DNA from: Orthonyx spaldingii
Lineage: Eukaryota; Chordata; Aves; Passeriformes; Orthonychidae
Reading direction: 5' to 3'
DNA: 64,000 nt
NCBI GenBank assembly: GCA_013397795.1
Contig: VZTJ01003853.1
Coordinates: forward strand, 775,431 to 839,430
This document shows positions 12,926 to 26,900 of the stretch, piece by piece. The position numbers were made by a program, and so were the translations under genes. Position 1 is the first letter of the stretch, and each line of letters opens with the position of its first letter. The notes beneath the pieces are model-generated. The model was not told the origin of the DNA. It saw only the letters and a list, made by a program, of their open reading frames with translations, and made no database searches.

Positions 12926-15900
12926 CCATGGAAAGTCCAAGACATTTTTTTACCCTCCATATGTCAGTGTGTGATTTAGCGTTAAGAGAATTTGGGAGAA
13001 CTAACAGTAAAACCCATCAGTCCAGGGAAGAGATTTTCCACTAAAATGACATGAAATGTGTCTCTGTAAGGCACCTCTCCATTCAGTATTTTGCTGGAAG
13101 GGACTGCTGACTGAAGACTTTCTATGACTGCATCAGTGCCCTCTGGCCATCAACAAAGGCATTCATACAGAAGCAGATTATGCTCCCATTGCAGATGCAG
13201 TTACCAACTCCAGCATATTTTTGTGGCACTCCAGCATATTTTTGTGGCTCTCCAACTTCTTGGGATCACTGGACCATGTTGCAGTATTCTGTGCACTTAC
13301 TAATGGGCATCTACATTTCTGGATCTGGACCAAGATAGCCTTCACCCAGCGTTAGGCCAGGCAGCAGGGGAGTAACTGACCCCATGAGAGCACTGGTGCT
13401 GTCCCTGGGGCTGGTCTGCTCTAGGGACTACCAGTCAGCCACAAATCAGCAGGCTTCCAAGGTCCCTCATCAAATACAGGTGCAGAACATGGATGTGAAT
13501 GACTACAGGTCATACAATGTTTACTTCTGATCATCCTGCCCTCCCTTGTCTTGCAAATATCTGCTTCCTCTTGAGAAGGGCACCAGGGCACCATCTTCTC
13601 TTGTTCAAAAAGAAGCAGCTACAGAGGTGCCTGGTAGGAGAGATAAGATGCTTTCATGGCCTGAAATTACATTCATGTTCTCTGTTTCAGATTTTTTTAC
13701 TGTTTTCACTTTTCACTCAGTATCTGCAAACTTTCAAAATCTCCCCTTTACCTGATACTTGCTAATTCTTATATGCCATTTCCTTCACCCAACCACCTCA
13801 GAAATGTTTTTTTCGCCTTCTAGATATGTCAGTAAGATCTAAGTTTGCAACCTCTGCCATGGTGCCTCTTACAGTGGCAAGCATCTGTCCCTGTCTGACA
13901 CTCGGGACTTTGCTGTGCTGTGGGTCCTCCCCAGTCAGTTTAAACTGAGAAATTGAGAGAGGCTGGGAACTGCAGGAGATGCAAGAACCAGGGTCTGTTG
14001 GGTGCAGGGATGAGTTCTCCAGGCTGCTCTTTGCCTGCTAGGAAAGTGTGATTTCTATAACAGTGTTCCCTCTCCCAGAGACACCATTCAGAGACAAACC
14101 TTGGCCAGTACAGCAAGCAACTTATGTCCAAGAAAAAGCAGGGGCATAAGAGGGTGAACGTGGGCATGGCGAGTCCCTTGACAGGTCACAGCAGCCTTCT
14201 GCATGAAAAGCCATTGCAGAGCCAACCCATGCCTCAAATGAGTTGCTCTGCCGCCATTTCTGGGTTTTTATTTTCCTGTTTTTAATGCTTCATGCTCTTG
14301 TGAGCAATGATCACTGCCACTGCTATGTAAATTAGAACTATTTCTCCTAATTGCTTTCTGCAGGCATATTAAGGTAGAATACTGTGATCTGAGAACACAG
14401 ACCCTGCACAGCAGAGCTCTCTGAGGGCTGTAGGCTGGGCCAGGTTATCTCCCTTGGGGAAAAAAAAGATTATAGAAGGAGTCACATCTTTAAATGAGAA
14501 GTGATGAGGAAGACTGTGAGGGAGAAACCCATAGCTTTAGTAGGTTTTATATCGAACATAAATCCTGACCCCCATCCCCCCTCCATGAGCAAAGTTTTTG
14601 GTAACAGTATTGGCAGTGCCCTTTCCCTCAGCCATCCTTCTTGTCCACTTAGTCACAAAGGGCAAGAGCACATATTTCTCCCCTAAAACCCTCAGAAATA
14701 GGTTGGCATCCTTTCCAGAGGTGATGACGCTGGAAGGCAGCACTGGGTTTCATGCCTTGCATATGGTTCTGTTAAGAAATGTTTTTACACTATATGCAAG
14801 AGAGCTTAAGAGGGCAGAGCACCAGGTACCACATCAAGGGAGCCTTTTTGTTCTTAGCCACCTTTTCTGCCGACACCATAAGACTGGGCCTGGGAAACTT
14901 GCATGGCTCTCTAGTGAGGTCAGGAGAATTGTGCATCATCTGTCTGAACTAAGCATCTTCTCAATCTGCCTTCTGGCGGGCTGGGGACACATTTTAGGTG
15001 TGGGGGATGAGAGCAGTGAATCAGTCACTTCTCCCATACATTGCATATCTTAGGAGGTGGTCAGTGGAGAATTTGCAGTGGTCAGTTGAGAGCTTTGCTC
15101 TCTCTCAAAGCTATAAACCTCTATTTAATGTAAATGCCTATCCAGGGCCTCCAAACCTGGTGGCCCCCATATCTGTTGTTGATAAAAGGATGAGGAGGCC
15201 TGAGGCGTCCATAGTCTGTGCTTGATGAAAAGTAGGGCCAGCCTGTCCCTAATGTCTCCAAATCCCCATGCAATGTACTGTCCAGGTACAGGAGCACAAG
15301 TCAGGAGCAGGCCCACTTCTCCTGGGGAATAAGTTAATAAGAAACACTTTGGTGTTCCTGCTCTTTCACTAGTAGGTCTGTGTGGCAGCCTCTAAAATTG
15401 AGGTTTGGGAGTTTATCTGCATTATAAATGTTTGGGAAACTGTCAACATTTTTTTGAGCATTCTGAGGATCTAGTGTTAGAGCTAGGGTTTTAAAAGAAA
15501 CTCCAGAAAATATGAACTGCAATAACGTCATGTGAACTAGCAGTAGAATACAACATTTTTATAGACTGTAGCCTCATGCACCACATGCCTACCATATGGC
15601 AAAGCAAAGATAGTTCATAGTGTGCTAAACATATACACTGAGTAGAATTTCCTTGTTTTGCTGTCCTGGTGAATCCTTTTGCCATGTTATATCAGGGTAC
15701 CTTTTCCACTAGAAAATGAGAAGCATTAGGTTGCAAGGAAGGGGCAAAAGATGTTTCCTAGTTCACCACTGGAACCAGCTCTGCCCTACTCCTCTCCTGG
15801 GATCAGAAGGTGGGGGCAAAAAGTGTTGGGGAGAGAGACATGAAACCTCTGCTCACACAAACAGTACAATGTGCATTATGGGGCCCACATTAAAACTGTG

Positions 15901-16747
15901 TGTTTCCCCTTCTCTGTAGCTGCTGTGGGTGGGAAGGTCTGTCTGTCTTCTAGGCCCCTGCCCAGGCCACCACAGGCTATGTGTCCTGTGCAGCAGCAGC
16001 TCCTCTTTTGGGTTGAATTGCAGGACCTGAACAGGAAAGCCTGTTTAGCTGGCCCTGTGAACCCATCTGGAAGTGTTACCACATGCACAACTAACCTCGT
16101 GCCTGAAAAAAAAAAATGCAGAATTTTGAGTAAGCCTCCAAGCTTGTGAATGCTGAGTTGTTTCTGGCTATGGAACTATAATTTCTTGCCTTAGAGTTGG
16201 TAGGAAACTATTAAAGAGTCTCTTGGCACTAATCCTCCAGGGAGAATTTCTAGCCCTTGGTGCTTGTAGAAAGGCTGACAATGTGGGAGATGTCATAAGC
16301 AGATGCAGCACTGTGGTGCTGAGCTGAAATCTGAAGTTGCAGACTAGGGTGCCCACAACGGATAGCAGGAGACCATCTTTGGTAATTTTTCTTTAGAGGC
16401 TTTTTTTTTTCCCTTTTTCTTGAGAGCTGACAGCATGAAGTATTTTTCTTTCTTGCTCTTTCTGTCCTTCACCTAAGCAGCAACTCTTAACACATTAAAT
16501 ACACATCTCAGATGCACTTGGAGTACAGACAAGAAACCCCACGTACCAGACAATAGAAGGGATGAAGCCAATATATTATATGGCTTTTAGGCGCCTATTT
16601 CACAGCTTTCCTGAAGTCAGACTCTTGGTTTGGGAAATTACAAGAATGACAATATTGAAGTCTTTAATTAAATGCAGAGTTGAAAAGTGTTAGCAGCTGC
16701 CACCAAAATGTGTGCTGTGGGCAGAGCGGGATGGAGTACGCATGGGA

Positions 16748-16749
<2 letters not shown>
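12926..16749. other. Intergenic stretch without a supportable gene
   Basis: Between the 12.8-kb CR1 fragment and the poly(A)/CpG block. It holds a 21-bp tandem duplication at 13.2 kb and nothing else that can be named. Frames such as 14598-15053 (151 codons) show no family resemblance and sit among overlapping frames on the other strand. Confidence 0.7.
13208..13249. repeat. 21-bp tandem duplication
   Basis: A 21-bp unit starting CTCCAGCATATTTTTG occurs at 13208-13228 and 13229-13249 with a single mismatch at the last base, so it is a recent or slowly decaying duplication. Confidence 0.93.

Positions 16750-16797
<48 letters not shown>
16750..16797 (+). repeat. Poly(A) tract, 48 bp
   Basis: An uninterrupted run of 48 A. 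It sits immediately left of the CpG-rich block. No retrocopy or SINE body can be recognised to its left and no flanking target duplication was seen, so it may be a simple mononucleotide microsatellite. Its length is subject to sequencing error. Confidence 0.95.
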
Positions 16798-16799
<2 letters not shown>

Positions 16800-17300
16800 A
16801 GAGGGCTGGAGTGGAGCAGGACTCTTTCCCACGCTTGGATCCGCGAAGGTAAAAGTAGCAGACAAAGATATTTCTGTCCGGGATCCATCAGACGGCAACA
16901 AGCTAAGAAAAAAGCCTTGTCGCCACATCGTGGCCAAGCGAGGCCACTCGTTTCTGGCGTGGGTAAAACAGCCCTCCTACCTCTCTTTCTGAGCAGGAAA
17001 GCAGGGAAAGTTGTGTACACGAGTAAAGGCAAGCTGCAGGGAAGGACCTACGGAAACGCTTGCAAAGTATGAAAGGGGCACGGCAGCCCCAGCTGCGTGC
17101 GGGGGGCCCGGGGGGAGCGGAGAGCGCTGCGCGACTCCGGCGCTCCCTCTGCCGCCGCCTCTGCCGCCCGCGCAGCCCCGGCAGCGCCGGGCGGAGTTAT
17201 CCCGTCGTTCGGGAAAAATGCATGTTTATCAGGTGTGATCCTTCTGTTTTAAGAGCTGCGCTGTCCCTAGGATATAGCGATACTGTCCTCCAGCACCACG
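16800..17300. promoter_or_regulatory. Isolated CpG-rich block (candidate promoter)
   Basis: CpG density rises sharply here, with about 19 CpG dinucleotides in 17101-17220 alone, while the surrounding kilobases have few. The core is G+C-rich with GCCGCCGCC-type runs. A good donor-like CAG|GTGTGA stands at 17230-17238 on the plus strand, so the block could hold a first exon reading rightward, but an antisense CR1 starts at 17321. No convincing coding frame exists. Open frames across it (17011-17238, 17060-17341) are short and recognisably random. It is about 13 kb past the RAB3C stop and has no assigned gene. Confidence 0.55.
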
Positions 17301-17320
17301 GCCGTGGGGTAAGGCACAGG

Positions 17321-17976
17321 AATCATAGAATGGAATCATAGGATCAGTTAGGCTGGGAAAGACTCTTAGCATCAAGTCCAGTCATTAACCCAGCACTGCT
17401 AAGTCCACCTCTAAACCATGTCCTCAGGTGCCATATCTACACGTCTTTTGCAGACTTCCAGGACTGGTGCTTCCACCTCTTCCCTGAGCAGCCCGTTCCA
17501 GCGTGTAACCATCCTTTCAGTGAAGAGATCTTTCCTGGTGTCCAATCTAAACCTCCCCAGCACAACCTGAGGTCATTTCCTCTTGTCTTGCTGCATGTTA
17601 CTTGTGAGAAGAGATTGACCCCCACCTTGCTAAAACCTCCTTTCATGTATTTATAGAGAGCAGTAAGGTCACCTCCTTTTCTCCAGCTTAAACACCCCCA
17701 GCTCCCTCAGCCCTTCTTACAGGATTTGTGCTCCAGACACTTCCTCAGCTCTGTTGCCCCTCTCTGGACTCACTCCAGCCCCTCCATGTCTTTCTTGCAG
17801 TGAAGGACCCAGAACTGGACACAGCACTCGAGGTGTGGCCTCACCAGTGCCCAGTACAGGGGGAAAATCCCTGCCCTGGTCCTGCTGGCCACACCATTGC
17901 TGATCCAGGCCAGGATGCCATTGGCCTTCTTGGCCACCTGGGCACACCCTGGCTCATGTTCAGCCACTGTCAGCCA
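17321..17976 (-). mobile_element. CR1 LINE, 5'-truncated, antisense
   Basis: About 655 bp of a CR1 element in reverse orientation, starting with its 3' repeat (AATCATAGAATGG) on the left. Read on the minus strand it encodes the last part of the CR1 reverse transcriptase: AKKANGILAWISNGVASRTR, then a segment including ALVRPHLECCVQFWVLHCKKD. The frame then shifts, with continuation in another frame through 17717-17947, so it is dead. Homology fades near 17976, within the segment matching GGGCACACCCTGGCTCATGTTC. It abuts the CpG-rich block at 16.8-17.3 kb. The sequence belongs to a subgroup differing clearly from the copy at 63 kb. Confidence 0.93.
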
Positions 17977-20900
17977 GGGGCCAGGAAGACAGTCAAAGTG
18001 ACTGTACACAGTCACCGGTGCAGCAGTGTGCATTGCAAGCTCACTGAGCCCTCACTTTAGCTGTTGCCCTGATTACGAAAGCAGCTCTTAGGGATCAACC
18101 GCTCCTGTACCAGCAGTCTGTGTTGCATGCCTGCTTGACCTGTGTCTTGCAGTGAATAAATGGGGTAATGTCACAGCCAGAAAATGTGGCCATGCTTAGT
18201 TCTCAGGCCTGGCTTTCAACTACGGAGATAAAGGTAATGGTAAAAGTGGATTTCACAAGATGGGGTAGCTCAACCTGTTGACCAGGCTGAGCAGCAGCCT
18301 GGGGTTGAGTGAATGGGTTAAAAACTGAAACGTCTTCCCATGAAAGCCGAAATGACAATAGGCTGCCCCTAAGTGCTGCGTGGCAGGTGACAGGTGACAG
18401 GACGGGTCCCTGCCAGGCGCAGGGAGCAGCTGCACTGCACAGCGCGGTGCGGTTGCAGCACACACACATTAGAGGGCTATCTAGTGCAATAATGAGCTGC
18501 ACAGAGAGGCACCCACTGCTCCTTCCCAAGGGGTGGAGGGAAAGCGGACTGGCAGGCAGCTGGGGGAGATTTTAGCCTGTAGCGTCTGTATGGAGTGTTG
18601 GGTAACACAAGGGAAGGTTCTCGCTGTGAGAACAGAAAAGATGGTGAGTTAAAAGATATTTCTGGTGTCTGATTTTCATTTCAATGCAAAGAAAAGGAAA
18701 AAGAGGGAAGAAAAGCAAAATTTTTAGATCAGGCTGTAATTACCAGGCAGTTCAATATTATGCTGAAATAACACAGCTAATTTGAGGACCGGCCATGGAT
18801 CACAGCAGTGGATCACTGGACTGGATCAGCTGTGAGGCTGCAGCAGCAAATTCTATTAACCACCTCATGGGATGTCTGTACCTAGATATGCATAGCCCAA
18901 GGTGTAAGACCCACAGCAAATTTTATGGAGTGCTTGTATCAGGACTCTGAATTGCCAAAGACTCTTGGATTGCTAAAATGGACAAAGGGACTAGGTAATT
19001 CCTGATTTACTAACTTCACACCTATTCTTGAAGAGGATTGCCTTTACACCAAGACTTTGTGTAACTGTTATAGACACACCCTCCCTTTAGCCTTTCCCCA
19101 TACTTTCTTTTAGCAGTATGAGACCATTAGCTGTGTGATTCCCCACGGTTGCACTGACGCAGTACCTTTGAGCAAATGAAAAAAACCCATGACTGGATCA
19201 TGAAGGGTGGTTGAAGACAAACACACAACCAGAAATGTGGCTGCCCACAAAATCATAGTTTCCATTGCTCATCCTTGGAAGTAGCTTTGGATGGTATCTG
19301 TGGTCACCAAAACAATCCAGGCCCAGCTCTTTTCCCTGTGGCTTGTCTGTCATCGCCATCATGGACGTAGGCTGTGGCATAGTGTTTGAGTGCAACATTT
19401 ATCCACAGGTCTCCTGATTCTGGTTATGTGATCACATTAAAAAAAAAAAAAAAGAGAGAGAGAAAAGAAGACTCACTTCCCAGAATCCCAACACTAAAAG
19501 GTCAGTTTCTCTTTGGAATATAAGTGGTGAATGGAGGAGAAAGAATCTGTTTTCTTAGCATTGAGACATTAAGGCTTCTTACCCAACCCCCTGATGAGCC
19601 CAGTGCAGGAGGGGTGTCTATTGCCAGAACATCTCAGAAATGTAGTTCCGTGATTTCTCCCTTTTTCTTAGCAGTTGCCAGGCACCTGCCACTCTGAGTT
19701 AGTGATTTGTGCATTATGGGACTCTGCAGACATGGATTATCTTTAGCCAAGATTGGTAAGGCGTGAGAGAAGGTTTAGCAGATTAATTAATTGTCTTTCT
19801 GGGTTCCTCTGAAATGTAATAGTGAAGATATTACCTGCTTAGGAAACAGGAGAAATCCCTTCTCTTATGTTTTGCAAATCTCTATTATTATATTTCAGGA
19901 AAATAATTACTGGAAGAATACTGAGAGTCACATGCAGAAAAGGAATTAGATAATTTTCAGATAGAAATGTTCATCCCAGGACCAGATACTTATGTCCCCC
20001 AATATCATGGTACAGAAAGCACTCATATTATAAAAGCAAATAGCAGCCAGACTGCTGACCAAATGCATAGGACTCCTGCAATGAATGGCTGTGTCTGAAA
20101 TAGTGTGTGTGCTCAAGGGTAAATGACCTGCTGTAGACTTGACATGGACACCAAGTACCTCCATCCTAGTAGATGGTCCCCATCCCCACAGTGAGATAAA
20201 AGCAAGCTATTTAACCAGCTTGTCAGTAACACTAGTGAAGATATTTTTATCCTGCATAAACACAAAGCAATATTTGTTCCATATTGACAATTATAGAGTG
20301 AAACTTTGGTGTTTTCCTGCTATGCCAGGTGGCATGTGGATGGTTATGTTCCCTCATGCAGCAAAGACGTCAGAAAACTCATCTCCTTGTTGTTAATTAC
20401 TGAAGAGAGAAACAGCAATTTGAAGTGGGCTTTATTTTCCACACAATTTCCAGTGTTGTTCCCCAACAGAAATAAAAGAGATGGCCCAAAGGCAGGTTCC
20501 ACCCAAGACACTGAGCAGATGCTGCCTGAAATGCTAGCTCACAGCTGCAGGGCACGGCTGGCAGGGCTGTGTGCATCGTGCTGCTAGCCTGCACAGGGAC
20601 TGGTTCTTCTAGGGTCAGGGGCTAAGCCTTCTCCTGCTTGAATAAGTATTAAAGAAAAAAGTAAAAATGAAGATATAATACATCTCTTAGGGTAAATCTT
20701 CTTGAAATAAAAGCAGGGCAGAGGTTTTTTTTAAAAATGGCTGTCTGATCTTAAGTTCCTAAAACCCTACCTAAACTTTAAAACCTCTAGAGTCTGGTAA
20801 GAGGCAGATATCTTGTGTGACATCCCCAGATGTTCTACAAATATTCACAGGCTTATTTTCTAATCACAAGCATTGATTTGAAACAAGAGAGTATGCACTT

Positions 20901-23900
20901 CCTGGGGCATCAGAACACCCTGTAGGGGCCCCAGAGTGAGGCTACTCTGCTGTGAATGTGCTGATTGTCTGCACCCGGCCAAGTTCTTTCGGGTTAGCTG
21001 TACTGCCTCAATAGGGGTTATAATTTGGCAGTCCAAGGTCAGTCTTCACATGTGCTTAAACATGAGGAAAAGCCTGTATCTCCTCAGGAAACTACGATCC
21101 TGCTTGTAGAGGTCCCAGAGAGCCTCCCCTTGGGAAGCTATTGGGAAATGAAGAATGTAATACCACAGTTTCTAATACTCCAAGACAATGTTTTTTGTCT
21201 TCCTAACAACTGGGAGTTTAGGTGGGCTTTGGACGTTCCACACCATTTTTCCACAGGTGGAACGGTCTCTGATCTCATTTTCCACCACACTGCAGTGGGT
21301 TGCAGAGCTGCCTAGGCTCACTCTTAGGCTTAGCCAGGCCTGGAGTGTCTTTTCACCCTGCTGCTCCTTCAGAACCTCCAGGTTCTCCAACCCCAGTGGA
21401 ATACTAGGACCAGACCCAATGGCAGATCCTCTGTCTGGGATATCATGGGCAGGACCTCACACCAGCTTCCCACTGCCTGTGCCTGCCACTGATGACCTGT
21501 GGTTAAAAGCACATCCCTTTCTTACATGAGACAGTTAAGCTGTAAATCTTCTGTCTTACAGTTTAATCCTTCAGGATCTTGCATTAGTGCCAACTGATAC
21601 ACCGATGTAGAAAGGCACTTCAGATATTTGAAGGCACTTCTGTTTTTCATGTTGCAGAGATCTATACAAAAGAACAACTAACCCTCAGTTTTCCATTACT
21701 TTGCTGAGTCCTCTCAGTTGGGTGTAAGACCAGAGTTTGTCTTTCTCCGTTTTGGTGGATCACATTGCTAAGTCACCCACCCTTACTTCACTGGGATATT
21801 CTGCCTGTTTAACCATTTTACTCAAAGCTGGGAACCTTTTCTGCATCACTTTACATTTCCCCTTTCCAGCATCTTTTCCTATGTCTTTTTTTTATTGGTT
21901 AGAAACATTTTGTCTTCAGCATTCTGACTGAAAATAGGATAAAAATGGGTTTCATTGAGCAAGAGACACCTGTTGCTGAGACAGGTCTCATCTACCAATC
22001 TGTGACTTTCCCTAGTCTAGTTCTTTATAAGATTCAGCATGGTCAAAATAAAAGCAATTCAAAATTCTCTCATTCCAAGGTATCCATCAGAAGTCATCTA
22101 TTTTTCCCCCTGCTATCCTTCCCCTCTTACACCTCATTTTCTTGTCTTTCACTCTCCCTAATACACAGAGCAAGTATATTAGGGCCAATCTCAGAAAGCA
22201 ATGGCATGAGGGAGGTAGATGGAACACTACATTTGCCAATATCTGCAAGGAGTGAAGGCGTTTCATTCTCAAAAGTGATTTGATGACAAGAGTCCATGCT
22301 ATGAAGAGAAGCTCTATGAGTGAGGGCAGTGGGCTGCATGGATAGACCCTTCAGCAAAAACCTGTCTAGGGATACAGGATCACAAACAGTAAGGAAGCAT
22401 TCAGTGTTGAGAAAAAATGAAGCAATTATCAGGAACTATTCTGCAGATGAGATGTAAATATACCAGAAAAAATAGGGGGATTTGACTGGAACACAGCAGA
22501 ACAGTGAGAATGGACATGTGCTGAAAGAGTCTGTAGGTGGACGCCTGCTCACAGAAGCTGGGAGGAACAGGGGATAGTGCAACCTGTACAACAGATTGAT
22601 TGAAGATTAAGATTTATGTGGAGGGAAAATAAATTCAGGAGCCACAGTAGGGTTCAAACTAGCACAAGTGTGTGTGTGTGGGTGTGTGTGTGGGTGTGTG
22701 TGGGTGTGTGGGTGTGTGTTGGAAAAAGCAGTAACTGGACAAAGATACATCCTAATTTGTGTGAAATAACTACCCACCACAACTGAGATGGTGCATTTGG
22801 ACTAAGATTACATGATCAACTAATGACAGCATCCAAAAAGCATATATACAGTTTAACAGTTTACAGTGAAAAATCAAAAGAAAAAAACTTTGCCCAATTT
22901 TAAAGGGTCACCATATAGGCAACATGCTTTTGCTAGGGAAATGTCTAAAAAATCTTTCTCCTTCAGAGTAGTAGGGGAAAGTGTCCAGTGAATTCTGTGG
23001 AATTCATACAGAACTACAGTCACCAGTACTAGTGAGAGGATATTAGTGAAATGAATTATCACAGATATGGTATCTTTGTCCATCATTTAGTCAAAAATGA
23101 AGTTATTCTTTCCCAGTTTTAGTAAGTAGAAGGAAATAAATGGGGGGAGAGGAATGAGGTGTAAGACCATGTCACCACAACTGAGATATTCGTGAATATA
23201 GTCTCTTGAATATTTATTGTAATTGCAAAAGGGAAAAAAACAAACAAAACTTTCAGCAAAAAAATTAAACAAACAAAATCCACTTGGTATGCAGAAGTCA
23301 CATACAAACAGAATATCCAATGGAATACACATGGTCTCTATGGCCGCACAGAATTAAAACTCTCCATGTGGATAAAATTTGTACTGAACATTCAGACAAG
23401 AGCTTCCATGGATGTATGAAGAAGATTCATAAAATTTATCACCCAGCAGCATTTTGGCTAACATATTTTTTAAAACCACAGTAGCTGTATTGCAGTAAGA
23501 GTCGGGGGAGAAGGCACAGATTGAGTCTCACCCCCTCACAAAGGTATCCTAAACAAGTACTTCAATTTTTCTACAAGAACAGTTCAGAAAACAAGTTAGT
23601 TTGAGGGAACCAGAACAGCTACGTATTATCAAGGTAAGAATTTATATTTGTGCATGTAATCACGTCTATGAGGAATTGTAAAAAAGGTAGGTAAAATTAA
23701 CTGCCAGCCCTTGAACTGTCAGGTCACTTAGCAATAAAAGGTTTAGGGAGTTCTGTAGCAGGCTGTATATCTCCATTTTAGTGGTACCTCATATTATGAC
23801 TCTTTGTTGCTCAGCAACAATGATGCCAAGAATTTCCTTTTTATATTAGGCAATCCTAAATTTCTATCTGCATACATTTTCATTTCACTCTGGTCTGTAT

Positions 23901-26900
23901 ATTTTTGCAGAAGTTTTAATGGCATTAGGTACAAAAAAAGTTTTTTTAAGGACTTTTCAGGTCATTTCAAGTACTGTCACATTGCTACTTAATGCAATTT
24001 GGCTACTTTGCTTTCTCAGAGAATGTATTTGATGAAACTGGAAAGGAAACACATGATACCAGTTTCCAGTAGGCCTTAGAATTTCATTCTTTTCCAGATC
24101 AAACAAATTAAACAAAAAAAAAAACAAACCAAAAAAATCAAAGCGACAAACAACCATACCTAAATCAACCTTGCACACTGTAACAAAAATGTGTTAGATC
24201 AAACTAAAAATCTACTTATTTACCTTCTAGTGTGGCACTAATAAATATACCTTTTAAGAAAAATTGTCTGGCAAAACCAATTCCTCCCCATGGCCCAGAC
24301 TCAGTGGCCTGTCTCTATTTAGCAAATTCCCAATGCAGATGACCAATGCCTTTGAAACCAGAGATGTGGCAAGAATTAACAAAATGAGCATCTCTGCAGA
24401 CTCAGTGGGCACAGCTGGGAACCCATGGCAGATCAATGATTCTGGATTTAAGATCCCAAATGTACCCAAGGATGTTGCTAAGTACTGATAGCCTTGATCA
24501 TGTTCTTAGAGAACCATTAGAAATATGCCAGCAAACAGGAAAAAATAAATTATTGGATGTCTCTTTTTAATTTCATAGTTAGATTCTGGCCTGCATTTTG
24601 TTTCCATTTGTACCACAGCTTTACTCCTAATAGTGGAATTGTTGAACTTTGAAGTCCGTTGTAACAGTGGAGTGAAGTATGTGGGTCAGTAGCTTTCAGG
24701 ACGTATCTTCCATCTTTAGGATCTAGGGAAGTTAAGAAACTTAATTGCCTAAAGTGACTAATTAAGGTCACATTCCCCTCCACTGTGCTGCTGACTGTGA
24801 CCTTCAAGATGTTCCTAAACAAGTTAAACTAGGGCAGTAACTGAAGTTTGACAAGTCATCTGCAAGCATATTGGTACCCCTATTTAATATTTCAGGAAAA
24901 TATATTGAGATAAATGTATCAGATTAAAGAAAACATGCCCACATGGTATTATGCAATACAGGCAGACAGAGCACATAACTGACTCTTTAAGAATACATAA
25001 CTAACTCACCATAAATGCTGAGCTCTAAGAGGTTCTTTTAATGCTTCTAGAGAACATGCTTTTAAAAATATAGGCAGACAGTTTAGGAATGATTTTAAGC
25101 ATTTTCTGACTGAAGGAGCTGTCCCACTAGTGTTGGTGTAATATGACAATTTTCAAAAAAAGACACTCAGAACTCTAAAAGTAAAATTGACATGCACTTG
25201 CAGTAAACATACAAATATCTTTAACCATAGTCTCATATATGAAAAATAGTTTAAGTTACTTAAGAATATTCTTACACTACACTGGTAAAGTGTTTACTAT
25301 ATAATTTTTCTACAAGACGTGTACATTTACTAGAAATCTTAAGCCACACAGGCATCATCAACAGCTTATCACACATACATGATGCTTCTCCCTTTCACAC
25401 AAGTTTATATACACTGAGTAAATAATTAAATATTGCACTTATTGGCCCATGATTCCTCAGTCTTGAGGTATTCAAAAATAGAAAAAAAATCTATTTTTAT
25501 AACATTTTTTTCATGCAACATTTAAGACATTTGAAATCCACAAATACTAGCATATAGGTTACACATTGTGACAGTCCAACTGAGTCACAACACATCTGAC
25601 ATTACTGACAAAATACCAAACAGGAATTACAGCACAAACATTTCATTTATCACTAGTTGCAGGTACATGTCAGAATTACTTGAGGAAATTTATCACCAGA
25701 AGTGGTAAACAATCTCTATCTAGCTTTCATTTTTGTGTGTTACAGGTGAACATGAAGTTATGGGAAAATTAGGACTTTTCCTTCCTCCCTAGATCAGATA
25801 CCAAGTACCTTATTGTGCAAATGACAAGCCATCTACCTCTGCTGGAACCATGGATAATAAGCCTACGGTCTTCAAATGTATCACACTTGATTTCCTGTGG
25901 TAATAACAATTTATGGATAAATTTGGGAAAGGTGGCACTGAATATGAACAAGTAACTGTGGGAAATGAATGAGTATCAAAGATGCACTACTGCGTATATG
26001 TGCATATGTGTGTAGTCACAAATTCTGCTTCACTGAACATCCATGGATAAACAAAAGCAAAAAAAAAAAAAAAAAGAAAGCTTAATTTGCAAAGGCGAAC
26101 TACATTTACCCCTAAATAAAACTGGTATAGTTCACTCAAATAATTGAAATGAGTTGCCTTTTTAAATGAGATTTGACAAGTGATCAGCCTTGGAGAATCT
26201 GGAGTCAGAATGTATGGATTAATGGTGCAAATTAACACAATTTATCCCCTTGTTGACATAAGTGAAGATATGTCGTTTTACACCCCCTGAGGGTTTATCT
26301 ATGAGGCTTCAAACTCATGAGGTTTCACATTGCTAAATCTGTCACACTAAAGAAGAATTAGGCTCATACATTGCGAGTCTGTATGAGACAGGCCAAGGAG
26401 AAATTGGTCTGTCATCAGAACGGAAATTTAGTTGATGCCCATAAAAACATAAAAATAAAACTTACTTCTCAAAAAACAAATATAGAAAGGAGTAGCTGGG
26501 GAGGGGTGGAGGTTGGAAGGGGGCTTCTCTTGGAATGCAATTGCAACATCATTTATCTGCTCCGAAGAAACAAATGCATAATTATCAAATTTAGAATTTT
26601 CGCGACTTTTTTTTCCTAAAAATGGCAGACTCAAAGCATTCTCAAAGTTAGGATCAAACTCCAGCAAATTTTGTGCATCCTGAAATAGCACTTCATTTCT
26701 AAAATAAAGAAGGTGCAGGTGGTACTGCTGAATATACAGAGCTGAGCAGACTGGGAAGAAAACTTAATCTTTCAGACTGGTACTCTGGAAAAGGCCACAT
26801 AAATTGCTCAGGTAATTTCTCTAGGCATTACATTAAGTACAAGCACAAAGGAACAAACAGTTCCAGGTAACAGTCACTTATACAGCTGTTCAGAGAGAAA

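Noticed and set aside
16687..16992. Frame with a polylysine stretch
   Set aside because: The lysines are the 48-bp poly(A) tract. There is no other protein-like content.
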